Source of the DNA: Pomphorhynchus laevis
Taxonomy: Eukaryota; Acanthocephala; Palaeacanthocephala; Echinorhynchida; Pomphorhynchidae
Length of the DNA: 64,000 bases
Direction of reading: 5' to 3'
NCBI GenBank assembly: GCA_012934845.2
Contig: WNNJ02002992.1
Coordinates: 1 to 64,000, forward strand
Under the pieces are notes generated by a model. It was not told the DNA's origin and searched no databases. It saw nothing but the letters and a program-made list of their open reading frames with translations. This document shows positions 22,374 through 32,559 of the stretch, one piece after another (position 1 is the first letter of the stretch; each line of letters starts with the position of its first letter). A program made the translations under genes and the position numbers.

Positions 22374-23534
22374 TTTCTGTCGTAATGCGACCTGATAGCT
22401 GAAGCTATTATGTAGCCAGCTAAAATACAAGTTAGTCGAAGAGGTCCGGAAATATCTCAATAAAATGAAATTCAACCGACTTCCAACAAGGCGATTTCAA
22501 TGCTTCATTTCAATCTGATGGAGGACCACCATGTTTATCGTCAATATAGTGCATGCTGAGGGACGAAACAACGATGATACAGGGACGTCCACTGATGAGT
22601 CCCGCCCTGTGGAGTTGTCTGGACAGCATGCTTTCTGTCGTAATGCGACCTGATAGCTGAAGCTATTATGTAGCCAGCTAAAATACAAGTTAGTCGAAGA
22701 GGTCCGGAAATATCTCAATAAAATGAAATTCAACCGACTTCCAACAAGGCGATTTCAATGCTTCATTTCAATCTGATGGAGGACCACCATGTTTATCGTC
22801 AATATAGTGCATGCTGAGGGACGAAACAACGATGATACAGGGACGTCCACTGATGAGTCCCGCCCTGTGGAGTTGTCTGGACAGCATGCTTTCTGTCGTA
22901 ATGCGACCTGATAGCTGAAGCTATTATGTAGCCAGCTAAAATACAAGTTAGTCGAAGAGGTCCGGAAATATCTCAATAAAATGAAATTCAACCGACTTCC
23001 AACAAGGCGATTTCAATGCTTCATTTCAATCTGATGGAGGACCACCATGTTTATCGTCAATATAGTGCATGCTGAGGGACGAAACAACGATGATACAGAA
23101 GACGTCCACTGATGAGTCACGCCCTGTGGAGTTGTCTGGACAGCATGCTTTTTGACGTAATGCGACCTGATAGCTGAAGCTATTATGTAGCCAGCTAAAA
23201 TACAAGTTAGTCGAAGAGGTCCGGAAATATCTCAATAAAATGAAATTCAACCGACTTCCAACAAGGCGATTTCAATGCTTCATTTTAATCTGATGGAGGA
23301 CCACCATGTTTATCGTCAATATAGTGCATGCTGAGGGACGAAACAACGATGATACAGGGACGTCCACTGATGAGTCCCGCCCTGTGGAGTTGTCTGGACA
23401 GCATGCTTTCTGTCGTAATGCGACCTGATAGCTGAAGCTATTATGTAGCCAGCTAAAATACAAGTTAGTCGAAGAGGTCCGGAAATATCTCAATAAAATG
23501 AAATTCAACCGACTTCCAACAATGCGATTTCAAC

Positions 23535-24140
23535 GTTTCGTAATAATTTTCTTTATGATGTAAAAAAGTTAATATTTGTACTTTTGATTACCTGAAAAAT
23601 TTAATTTCTCTTGATTATAATGTATCTGGAAGAATCTGTCGTATTTCGATATATTTTACTCTATTAACTGCGTCGGTAGTTTATGGGTTTTATATAGGAA
23701 ACCTATATTTTTCTTACTTTTCTCTATTTTAATGTTCCATAAAGGGGTTGTTAAATAAATTGCGATTTAAGTATAATTTAATAGCGAAAATCATTATTCA
23801 ACATCTACAAAATGTCATAATGTAATTGAATATCGCGTTTCTTTGTAATAATTTATATTTGTATTTATGACAAAATACACTTAAAGATAATGATGATTGT
23901 CATGTTTCTCTATTGTAGATTTTGAGATAGATATTAGAGAATTTAACATCTTGTTATTCTTATGTGATTATTTCACTACAACATACGAATTTTCTAAGTT
24001 TTTAAATATTTGAAAATAATATTCACCAGATAAATATCAATAGAAAAAATTTTTAAATAATTTTAAAATTCTGTACACATTTGGATTCATAAGCAAGCTT
24101 TAACAGATGAACATTATATGAGTGTATTTATTTGCAAGGA
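23535..24140. other. AT-rich spacer right of the satellite
   Basis: No gene or repeat recognised. Confidence 0.35.
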
Positions 24141-24480
24141 ACATAAGTTCACTGTGAATGTATTCGCTGAATATTCATATTGGATCACCGTTGCAATTTG
24201 TAGCTTTCTGTGACCCAAGTGTTGAACACGTGGCATATACTACTCGCCATCGTATTGTTGTGAGGCAGTAAATTTGTAATTTCAGATATCTAAAATTACA
24301 AATTATGTTGGGTCGAGGTAGTAAATTAAGGTATGTAAGGTCGAGAAATAGGGCCAAAACCTGATAGCATAGCAGTTCCTCTTGATAACCTATAATTCTA
24401 ATTATGATACAACGTCTGTTACTTATTAGTCAATTCATAAAAATTGGCTTTAATTTAAAATTTCAATTTTTTATTTCAAC
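24140..24480. repeat. Single copy of the 90-bp repeat plus a Naiad 3'-end scrap
   Basis: 24140-24345 contains the sequence found in tandem at 26540-26830 (TGTTGAACACGTG, CATATACTACTCGCCATCGT, CACCGTTGCAATTTGTAGCT). 24400-24480 matches the end of the Naiad 3' UTR in plus orientation (ACAACGTCTGTTACTTATTA). Confidence 0.55.
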
Positions 24481-24671
24481 ATGATATAATTTATATAAAA
24501 TCTTATAAGAATTATTTATAATTTATTATTTAATTATCTGACTTTTATTTAGCATTGTTTTTACGAATGGATAATAAATAATTTATTTTGTACTATATAG
24601 AATAGAATACTAGATAATAAAATTTCAACACTAAATATTATTACTAAATATCTTACTAAATATTATTACAT

Positions 24672-24940
24672 AATAGTATTACTTATTCTAGAGTATACTA
24701 TTAATATATACTATTAATATATTAATTTATACTATTAATTATTTATTATCTAATTTTTAAATTTTGATTTATTGATTAAGCATTATTATAATTTTTATTT
24801 ATTTTTTATTACTTATTCTAGAGTATACTATTAATATATACTATTAATATATTAATTTATACTATTAATTGTTTATTATCTAATTATTAAATTTTGATTT
24901 ATTGATTAAGCATTATTATAATTTTTATTTATTTTTTATT
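24672..24940. repeat. Tandem duplication, 2 x about 134 bp
   Basis: Two almost identical AT-rich copies, each starting TTATTCTAGAGTATACTATT and ending in TTTTTATTTATTTTTTATT. Confidence 0.85.
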
Positions 24941-24984
24941 TTATAATTATATTAAATTGATTAAATAAAATTTTATTATCAAAA

Positions 24985-25335
24985 TTTCAATATTTCAATT
25001 CTTCCAACAAATTTAGCCCGTCAAATTTGTTTAGCAATTAAAAATAAAGTTCAAATTAGCAACAAATTAGTTCAGCAATATTAATATATTTTATATAATA
25101 TAATATTAATATAATATTAATATTAATATATTTATGTTCTTTAATTCATAAATCAGGTTTGTGAATCTCGAAATCAATTTGATAAAACATCAAATTAATT
25201 AGTGTCCCAATAACAAATAAGATTAACAAGAAATCAATAATCTCGTAAAAACAAAAGATTGCAATATTTCAATTCTTTCAACAAATTTAGCCCGTCAAAT
25301 TTGTTCAGCAATTAAAAATAAAGTTCAAATTAGTA
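24985..25335. repeat. Pair of direct repeats of about 80 bp
   Basis: 24985-25070 and 25262-25345 share TTTAGCCCGTCAAATTTGTT and flanks. The spacer is AT-rich. Confidence 0.6.
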
Positions 25336-25344
25336 ACAAATTCC

Positions 25345-25520
25345 TCTGAACAACATAGCAACGGGGCCAAATACATGCTAACGACGTATTTCCTCTTATA
25401 AAATTTGATAATTTAGTGTATCTTATTCTAATACAAAGTATATTATTTATTATCCATAAAAAAATTTCGCTTAATGGTTTAAATTAATATTTTTTATAAT
25501 ATTTTGTTGATTTATACATT
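25345..25520 (-). mobile_element. Naiad 3' fragment
   Basis: Contains the family 3'-UTR string ACATAGCAACGGGGCCAAAT, the following TATTTCCTC block and the start of the C-terminal coding end (complement of the segment encoding KFLWMDNK) in diverged form. Confidence 0.65.
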
Positions 25521-25889
25521 TTACTATTTTCTGCTCGATTTTTTTAATTTATTTTAATTTTTTTATCATATTCTGTTTGATTGTATTTTGTTGATTATAA
25601 ATAATTTAAATGATTATGAAACGTTTAAACGATTATAAATAATCTAAATAACATAATATGATTAACATAATATAATACAAAGCGACAATGAAAATACAAA
25701 CTGAATTTATTAAGAAAATTTTTTATTTATTGGAATTTATGTATCTTATCTATTTATTTTATATCAATTTTTTATAAATTACTAATAAATTACGAATTTA
25801 TTGTAAAAATATAAATATTAAAGAACCTCCTTAATAATAAAAATCTAAATGTTGAAGTTATGAATGTTGAAAGTAATTTTTTCAAACGT

Positions 25890-26240
25890 ACTTTAATTTT
25901 TGGACACAAAACTTTGTTTTCGGATTGTAGAATCGTATTAGTCACTACGATTGCCTCAAATCGTACTTTGCTCTAAAGAGTAAGAGCTTGTCCACTGAAT
26001 ATTCCGTGAGTGCATATAGCATAAATCGAACTGGCTTTCGCCGCCTTAAGTTTTTCAGCTGCAAAGCAAAACATCCCACATGTATCTGCCATGTCATCAA
26101 CTAGTATAGCAATTTTGTTTTCAACGTCACCAACCAAAACCATATTGTCAACTTCATTTCTCGTTTGCGTTCCTTGTGTATTAGAGCGAAGTCAATGTTT
26201 CATAGATCAGCAATAGAAGTCACCCTTTTGACACCACCAG
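25890..26240 (-). pseudogene. Ribose-phosphate pyrophosphokinase (PRPS) retropseudogene fragment
   Basis: Minus strand reads [73 protein letters not shown] and FEAIVVTNTI in order. This is the C-terminal half of PRPP synthetase, the enzyme that makes phosphoribosyl pyrophosphate; [10 protein letters not shown] is the family's PRPP-binding loop. A stop falls after SIADL and another after SGQALTL, with a frameshift in the KERKR-NEVD stretch. The roughly 115 codons run without an intron, so a processed copy is likely. The right end stops at a TA-rich tract. A functional parent gene must be elsewhere. Confidence 0.85.
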
Positions 26241-26364
26241 AATAATATAATATAATATAATTATATTATATTTATAATATAATTTATTTCTTTTTATTTA
26301 TTTCTTTTTTATTCTATAATAATATTAAATATAATAATATAATAATATTGTATACTCAGTTAGC

Positions 26365-26910
26365 TGAATTTATCCTCCTGTTTTATTGTTATGTAATTAT
26401 TTCAGCTAAATTGGTTAATCAGATCAGCTAACCGAGTCTAACTATTTTATTGACCCAAGAAAGTGACCCACTTGGGTCACTTTCTTGGGTCACTTTCTCT
26501 GTGTGAAAGTGGGTCACTTTCACAGTGTGAAAGTGGGTCACTTTGTGAAAGTGGCCACTTGGGTCACTTTCTCAGTGTTGAACACGTGACATATACTACT
26601 CGCCATCGTTCGCTGAATATTCATCTTAGATAACCGTTGCAAATTGTAGCTTTCTGTGACCCAAATGTTGAACGCGTGACATATACTACTCGCCATCGTT
26701 CGAGGAATATTCATCTTGGATCACCGTTGCAATTTGTAGCTTTCTGTGATCCAAGTGTTGAACACGGCATATACTACTAGCCAGCATACTGTTGTGAAGC
26801 GTAAATTTGTAATTTCAGATATCCTCCTGTTTTATTGTTATGTAATTATTTCAGCTAAATTGGTTAATCAGATCAGCTAAACGAGTCTAACTATTTTATT
26901 TGTTGCTAGG
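26365..26910. repeat. Duplicated block of about 90 bp
   Basis: 26366-26456 and 26818-26905 are near-identical (CCTCCTGTTTTATTGTTATG ... CAGCTAA(A/C)CGAGTCTAAC). The block resembles the Naiad 3'-UTR motif AACTGAGTCTACG. Confidence 0.6.
26455..26835. repeat. GTGACCCA palindrome cluster and 90-bp tandem repeat
   Basis: 26455-26580 is built from GTGACCCACTTGGGTCAC palindromes and GAAAGTGGGTCACTTTC units. From about 26572 come two full and one partial unit of about 90 bp, each with TTGAAC(A/G)CG, CATATACTACTCGCCATCGT and TAGCTTTCTGTGACCCAA. The end of each unit carries GTGACCCA, so the palindromes probably grew from the unit edge. Confidence 0.75.
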
Positions 26911-27544
26911 TTCAATTCAAATATATTCACTGAATATTCATATTGGATCACCGTTTCAATTTTTAGCAATTGCAAAGGTGAATTTGCAATATATAGTATA
27001 AATCAATTTATACCACATATAAATTATAAATTGGTTAATAAAATCAGTTGAGTCTACGTATTTTATAATATTTGTAAATTAAAATATAATTATAAAATAT
27101 TTTATATTATTTATATAAAATGATAGTTTAAAATTGCAATTTAAAATAGGAGCTGCTAGGTTATTAAATAAAACATCAAATCAGCTAACTGAGTTTACTT
27201 AGTTAGCTGATTACTAATTATTTTATAATTATAAAATGATAAAAAATAATAATAAAAAATATTAATTCTAAATCAAAATTTAAAACTTAAAAGATTTTTA
27301 TAATTAAAATCAAGTTAAAAAATGAAATTTAAAATAAATATCATTTTTATGAATTGACTAATAAATAACATACGAAATTTCACCTATTACTGATTTCTTA
27401 TTAGATACAATTTCGGCGACAAAGTAGAGTCTGTGTAAGAATCGGTGAACTTGACGCTGTGTAAATGTAAGAAAACTTAAACACAAACTAAATTATAAAT
27501 TTAGTGCGCAAAATGAAAACTGAAATTATTAAGTACCACCAGCA

Positions 27545-27655
27545 TTTTGAGTTCAGACTGACATGATGGAATTGGCAGGGATTTCAGAGGCTCAAATCGT
27601 TCCGGGTCTAGTTTGAAGCTACCATTTTTGATCTGATATCCGAGAATTAAATTAG
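27545..27655 (-). mobile_element. Short Ty3/Gypsy pol scrap joined to a Naiad tail
   Basis: About 105 bp of the same pol segment that lies at 56065-56160 and, in plus orientation, at 42505-42590. Only an internal piece is present; it is a fossil. The junction with the Naiad sequence is at the same base as in the 56 kb copy. Confidence 0.75.
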
Positions 27656-28480
27656 CTAACTGAGTCTACGTATTGTTATATAATTATAAAATAAACAAAA
27701 CATAATAATGCTAAATCAAAATTTAATAATTAAATAATAAAATTAATAAATGTTTTTAAATTTTCTATAATTTAAATCAAGTTAAAAAATAAAAAATTGA
27801 AATTTAAAATAAACGTCATTTTTATAAATTGACTAATAAATAACAGACGTTGTATCAGAATAAGAATTAGAGGTCATCAGGAGGAACTGCTATGCTATCA
27901 GGTTTCGGCCCCTAACTCCTCTACCCAACATAGCAGCGGGGCCAAATACATGCTAATGATGTATTTCCTCTGAAATAACTATCTAGTATCTTATTCTAAT
28001 GCAAAGTATATTATTTATTATCCATCCATAAAAATTTGCCACTTAAGAGTTTAAATTTATTCTTTATATTATTGTGTTGATTTATATATTTTACTATTTT
28101 CTGCTTGATGTTATTTTTATAGTAACCTAGTTTAAAATATGTATCTATTAAATTATTTAAATGATTTTGAAGAAAGCCAATATCATTACATATTGTTGCA
28201 ATTCTTAAAATTTTATTATTTAATGTATTATATTTTATATTATATGGTATGCATGAATGATCATGCAAAAATATGTTTCTTGTAAATTTAAATATGTCAT
28301 CTTTACGATATAAATTAATAGTAGTTTTAGTTAATGTTAATTTAATGTTCATATCAAGATATACACCTTCTTTATCATCAATATTAGATTTATTAAGAAT
28401 AAGGCTACCTGATGAATTTTTCGAAATTATTATAGTTAAATATACATAAAATTTCATTTAATTTAAAAATAATTTTAAAT
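27656..28480 (-). mobile_element. Naiad-type Penelope-like element, 5'-truncated copy
   Basis: The 3' UTR (27656-28010) is followed upstream by an open C-terminal coding segment, 28011-28457, with LILNKSNIDDKEGVYLDMNI, YRKDDIFKF and KLLSGKFLWMDNK. These match the 56-58 kb copy with few changes. Coding similarity stops upstream of SLILNKSN, where an unrelated AT-rich 5' sequence begins. The same junction occurs at 30785-30965. RT catalytic motifs are absent. Confidence 0.85.
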
Positions 28481-28487
28481 GAAATAT

Positions 28488-28700
28488 TTCCTCTGATTAA
28501 ATTTGATTATCTAGTATCTTATTCTAATGCAAAGTATATTATTTATTATCCATCCATAAAAATTTGCCACTTAAGAGTTTAAATTTATTCTTTATATTAT
28601 TGTGTGATTTATATATTTTACTATTTTCTGCTTGATGTTATTTTTATAGTAACCTAGTTTAAAATATGCATCTATTAAATTATTTAAATGATATCAGCAT
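28488..28700 (-). mobile_element. Second, shorter Naiad 3' end in tandem
   Basis: Direct copy of 27967-28160, head-to-tail behind the previous copy and truncated further. Tandem partial copies are typical of Penelope-like elements. Confidence 0.8.
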
Positions 28701-28849
28701 TAAACGCTTGTCTTGTTAGCCATCATACAATGTTTAACGACCTGAGGATTTTGAAATATTATTTAATTTTTTATTATTTGTGAAATTTTATAAAAATTTA
28801 TTACTTATTAGTGGAGAGAGTAAAGTAAAATATTTATTTAATCGAATTT

Positions 28850-28885
28850 TCAATAGCCTACTGCTATCATCTTCATGAGTAAATG
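28850..28885 (-). repeat. Isolated hammerhead-like hairpin motif
   Basis: Minus strand reads TGAAGATGATAGC, a short loop, GGCTATTGAAAA. This is the motif of the foldback elements at 38.6-38.8 kb. Confidence 0.4.
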
Positions 28886-29029
28886 TTACAAAATATTTTT
28901 ACAATTCGAATTGTAAAAATATAATTACCTATAATAATTATAGGTAATTATAATATATATAATTACCTATAATTCTTAAAATTTAATTATTTAATTTTAT
29001 ATGGTATGCATGAATCTTCTTCTTTTTCT

Positions 29030-29185
29030 TCGGCGTTTGTTCCGTTTCGTTACAGAGTCCGAATTTGCTGTCTTCATTTAAATCTATTGTTTGTGCGGAG
29101 AACGTGACCGTACCATTATAGTCGTCTTTCACGAAGTTCATTGAGATGGCATTTTATAATGTTGATCCGACGTTTCTTACGGCTG
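29030..29185 (-). other. Unassigned coding-like stretch
   Basis: Minus strand is open for about 40 codons (FVKDDYNGTVTFSAQTIDLN ... ETEQTP, then a lysine run) with a composition unlike the flanks and one stop upstream. It could be a retropseudogene fragment. The family was not recognised. Confidence 0.25.
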
Positions 29186-29640
29186 GCTTGTCACGAAGTC
29201 TATCACCAACCCTCCTCCTTTCTCAGCTATATATCAATATAGCTAAGAAATATATCCTTATCAATATATCCTTTCTCAGATATATCAATATATCTCTTGA
29301 TATATTTTTAAATTTGATATTAATAGCTAATATTTTTCTTTTCATAATAAACCATTACGTAATGTTTGCAATATAAACAAGACAATATTAAACATAAAAC
29401 AGATGTGTTTTGCGAGCGTATAACATTCGTTAATAAAGGCTATTAAGTTTTCTAATTATAGTAAGACACCGTCACAAATAATATATTAAATAATAATTAA
29501 TATAGTCTTAATAATAAATATGGAATAATATAATCATTTATGAATAGATAGCAGATACCTTATTATCGATACAGGTATTTTGTATTAAGTAAATTTGCAA
29601 CATAAATGTGTGCATATGTATATATGTGCATATACATATA

Positions 29641-30475
29641 ATGTGAATATATTGCATACACGAGCCTCTATTCTTCACTGGTCGGTTTGATATTATCCTC
29701 GTTTGGTTGTTAAAATCCTATCAGCATCACTGTACACTACAATCAGCGTGGGTGGACCTCATCAATAGTGAGCCCATGCCTACATTTCGTGTTTCGGTCC
29801 TTTTACTGCTTCTGCTGATTCCTTGTCGCCGAAATGCTGGTTTATATTTGGCTTATATACCAAATTACACAATTAATGTGTTCTGTATTTGGTGTGGGCG
29901 ATAACTAATATTCGCAATTCAAATCCACCACAAACCGATTTTTTATTCCGTTCTTATACGAAATGTTCACTTGACAGTAAACCATAAGCTGTCTTTTTAC
30001 TATTGTAAATATTGCATACACGAGCCGCTATTCTTAACTGGTCGGTTTGATATTATCCTCGTGTGGTTGTTTGAATCCTATCAGCATCACTGTACACTAC
30101 AATCAGCGTGGGTGTACCTCATCAGCAGTGAGCCCACGCCTACATTTCGTGTTTCGGTCCTTTTACTGCTTCTGCTGATTCCTTGTCGCCGAAATGCTGG
30201 TTTATATTTTGCTTATATACCAAATTACACAATTAATGTGTTCTGTATTTGGTGTGGGCGATAACTAATATTCGCAATTCGAATCCACCACCCACCGACT
30301 TTTTATTTCGTTTTTATACGAAATATTCACTGGACAGTAAACCGTAAGCTGTCTTTTTACTATTGTGAATATATTGCATACTGCTTCTGCTGATTTCTTG
30401 TCGCCGAAATGCTGGTTTATATTTGGCATATATACCAAATTACATATATATGTAATTACCATATTACATATACCA
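29641..30475. repeat. Tandem repeat, period about 358 bp, 2.3 units
   Basis: Units begin near 29645, 30003 and 30361 with ATTGCATACACGAGCC. Units 1 and 2 are complete and very similar; unit 3 is shortened internally and ends in TATATACCAAATTACAT microsatellite expansion. The unit is GC-richer than its surroundings. Plus-strand frames of 65-97 codons repeat with it but match no family. Confidence 0.9.
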
Positions 30476-30784
30476 AATTACATATTACATATTAATATAC
30501 CAAATTATATATATGTATGCATACATATGTATTTTTAATGATTAGTTACATATATCTATATATATTATAATATTACAGTTATATTATAGTTATATATAAC
30601 TGGTTGGAAAAGAATATAATATTTATTGACAAGTTAGCTAATAATAGCTAATTTTATTCTTTTTATAATAAACCATTACGTAATGTTTGCAATATAAACC
30701 AGACAATATTAAACATAATATATAATGATGTATTTTGTGGGAGCATTTCTAGATATATACCTCATATATACCTCATATGATGCT

Positions 30785-30965
30785 AATTTAATGTTCATAG
30801 TAGTTTAATGTTCATTTCAAGATATATACCTTCTTTATCATCAATATTAGATTTATTAAGAATAAGGCTACCTGATGAATTTTTCGAAATTATTATAGTT
30901 AAATATACATAAAATTGCATTTAATTTAAAAATAATTTTATATTAAATGCGTTTTATTGCAAAAT
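30785..30965 (-). mobile_element. Naiad internal fragment with the alternative 5' junction
   Basis: Matches 28335-28475 including the non-Naiad 5' stretch (AAATTATTATAGTTAAATAT). Confidence 0.75.
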
Positions 30966-31254
30966 TAATTAAATCTATCACTTAGAATTATTGAAAATAA
31001 TAAATTATTATTTATTAAATATTTATTAATTTTTAAATGAATTTTTAATTCAAATACAGTTCTTTATGTAAAAGGCAATGTCCGAAGCAAAGTTCTTGTA
31101 CATCCTTATCATATTGATCGTCAACTTACCACCAGTCTACCATGTTCTTGCGCTTTTTAGCCCTCGACAGAATGCTGACAGCATTTCCGCGTAAGATGAC
31201 CATGCTAGCGTTTTGGAAGAAATATAGAGTAGCGTGTTAATCTCCAGTAACTTG

Positions 31255-31640
31255 CTTTAATCTTTTTCCTATCTCCTTAACACTTCACGCCAAGGGAAAA
31301 TGGTGACTCCATCAGGACGTCGACCGTCCGATCTGCATACGTTGGATGGCTCTAAAATGTTTGGAGCGTTAACGGTGTTGAGGGCTCTGATTATCACTGA
31401 ATTTATTTCCTCATGTCTGAGGAAATATGCCTCTCGAAATTCTGCATTTCAATCCACGCTTCAAAGTGACATTCGTGGAGTACATGTAGGAAGCCCGAGT
31501 CTTGTGGAAATGCTCAGTCGCACAACCTCGTAATCAATCAAAGTTACCAGGGCACTAATCGGAACTGCGTCGAGCCAAGCACACGACTCGCCGGTGGAAA
31601 CCGCCATAATTCTCACTCGAGATGCCTCACCTTCCGAACC
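31255..31640 (-). mobile_element. C-terminal nuclease-like domain remnant of a retroelement polyprotein
   Basis: Minus strand reads SCAWLDAVPISALVTLIDYE, VVRLSISTRLGLPTC, FLRHEEINSVIIRALNTVNA, PNILEPSNVCRSDGRRPDGV, TIFPW. The order WLDAVP, LG.P.C, RH..N..I.RAL, LEP, DG.RPDG.T..PW is the pattern of the RPDG domain found downstream of RT in a widespread group of invertebrate retroelements; it resembles a PD-(D/E)XK nuclease fold. Two in-frame stops show decay. Assigning it to a clade would need a search. Confidence 0.6.
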
Positions 31641-31924
31641 TTCAATTAAAGATTCATGAGCTCTTTTGACCAGGAGAGTGTCCCAGGCCGATTGTTTATG
31701 TATATAAGTCGATGCTTAGCTAAGATCCGTCTAAGCCAACAACGTTAAGCAAACAGCGTCAAATTGTAGGCAATGTGTAGAGTTATTCAAAAGAATGTTG
31801 ACTCAGTCCTTCGTTGCCACTACCAACGATAAAAATAGCCGACACAGACTCAGAAGGATGCGGATCATTTATCATATGTGGATATGACGATTCATCGGCG
31901 GTTGATGATTATGTCGCGAATTTG

Positions 31925-32245
31925 AGATTACTTTGCTGCTTATCTACGTTGTTTGCCTTCGTGGGCTTTGTTGTGTCCATCGTGTAATCGTCGATGTTGT
32001 GTTCGCTAGTCAGAGCCTGTCAGTAGTATTTGTCAGAAGAATTGGTCAGTAGTATTTGGTCAGTAGTACTTTTCAGTAGTATTTTGTCAGTAGAATTTTG
32101 GATAACTTTGCTGCTTATCTATTTAATCTGTCTTCGTGGACTAAGTTGTGTCCATCGTGGAATAGTCGATGTTGTGTTCGCTAGTCAGAGCCTGTCAGTA
32201 GTATTTGTCAGTAAAAGTTGACATTGCGGGATGACTTTGCTGCTT
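31925..32245. repeat. Tandem repeat of about 170 bp with internal GTCAGTAGTATTT array
   Basis: GACTTTGCTGCTTATCTA and TCGATGTTGTGTTCGCTAGT recur at 31930-32025 and 32105-32195, with a third start at 32228. Between them GTCAGTAGTATTT is repeated about four times. Confidence 0.8.
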
Positions 32246-32559
32246 ATACTAAATCATATTAAATGACTTAAATATTATTTTTTCCGTTTTATTTGAGTGT
32301 TATCAAGAAAACTTTAACCTTTAACTCAGTTTAAAATCAGTTTATTTTTAAATTAAGATTAATTGCGATTATACAAATTTACTAATCCATCAAAATAAAT
32401 TGCAAAATTAATTTGGTATATCGATAATTTTTAAACAAAATAATAATGAAGATAAAATTTATTGCCATCGCGCCTCTCGGCTTCGACAAAATATAAAAAG
32501 GAAAAATACAGTTGCAATAAATCAAATACATTCAATTTAAACGGATGCTGATGTTAGAC

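Larger units (their letters stand above)
18405..23530 (+). repeat. Tandem satellite array, about 20 units of about 258 bp, hammerhead-bearing
   Basis: Head-to-tail units with start points about 258 bp apart (for example 21723, 21981, 22239, 22497, 22755), plus one shortened unit near 21245-21445. Units right of about 21000 are nearly identical; units left of it are diverged. The leftmost unit (about 18405-18710) is inverted. Each unit contains a GC-richer core with GCATGCT, GGGACGAAACAAC, GTCCACTGATGAGTCCC and GTTGTCTGGACAGCATGC, followed by hairpin-prone sequence (ATAGCT / AGCTAT). The minus strand is open in most units for about 78 codons, but that frame has no homology and simply repeats with the DNA. 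The right edge is abrupt at 23530. Confidence 0.95.

Noticed and set aside
19715-23508. A series of about 78-codon minus-strand open frames, one per satellite unit
   Set aside because: They repeat because the DNA repeats. The sequence has no family resemblance and frames break in the diverged units. The opposite strand has a structured RNA core that better explains the conservation.
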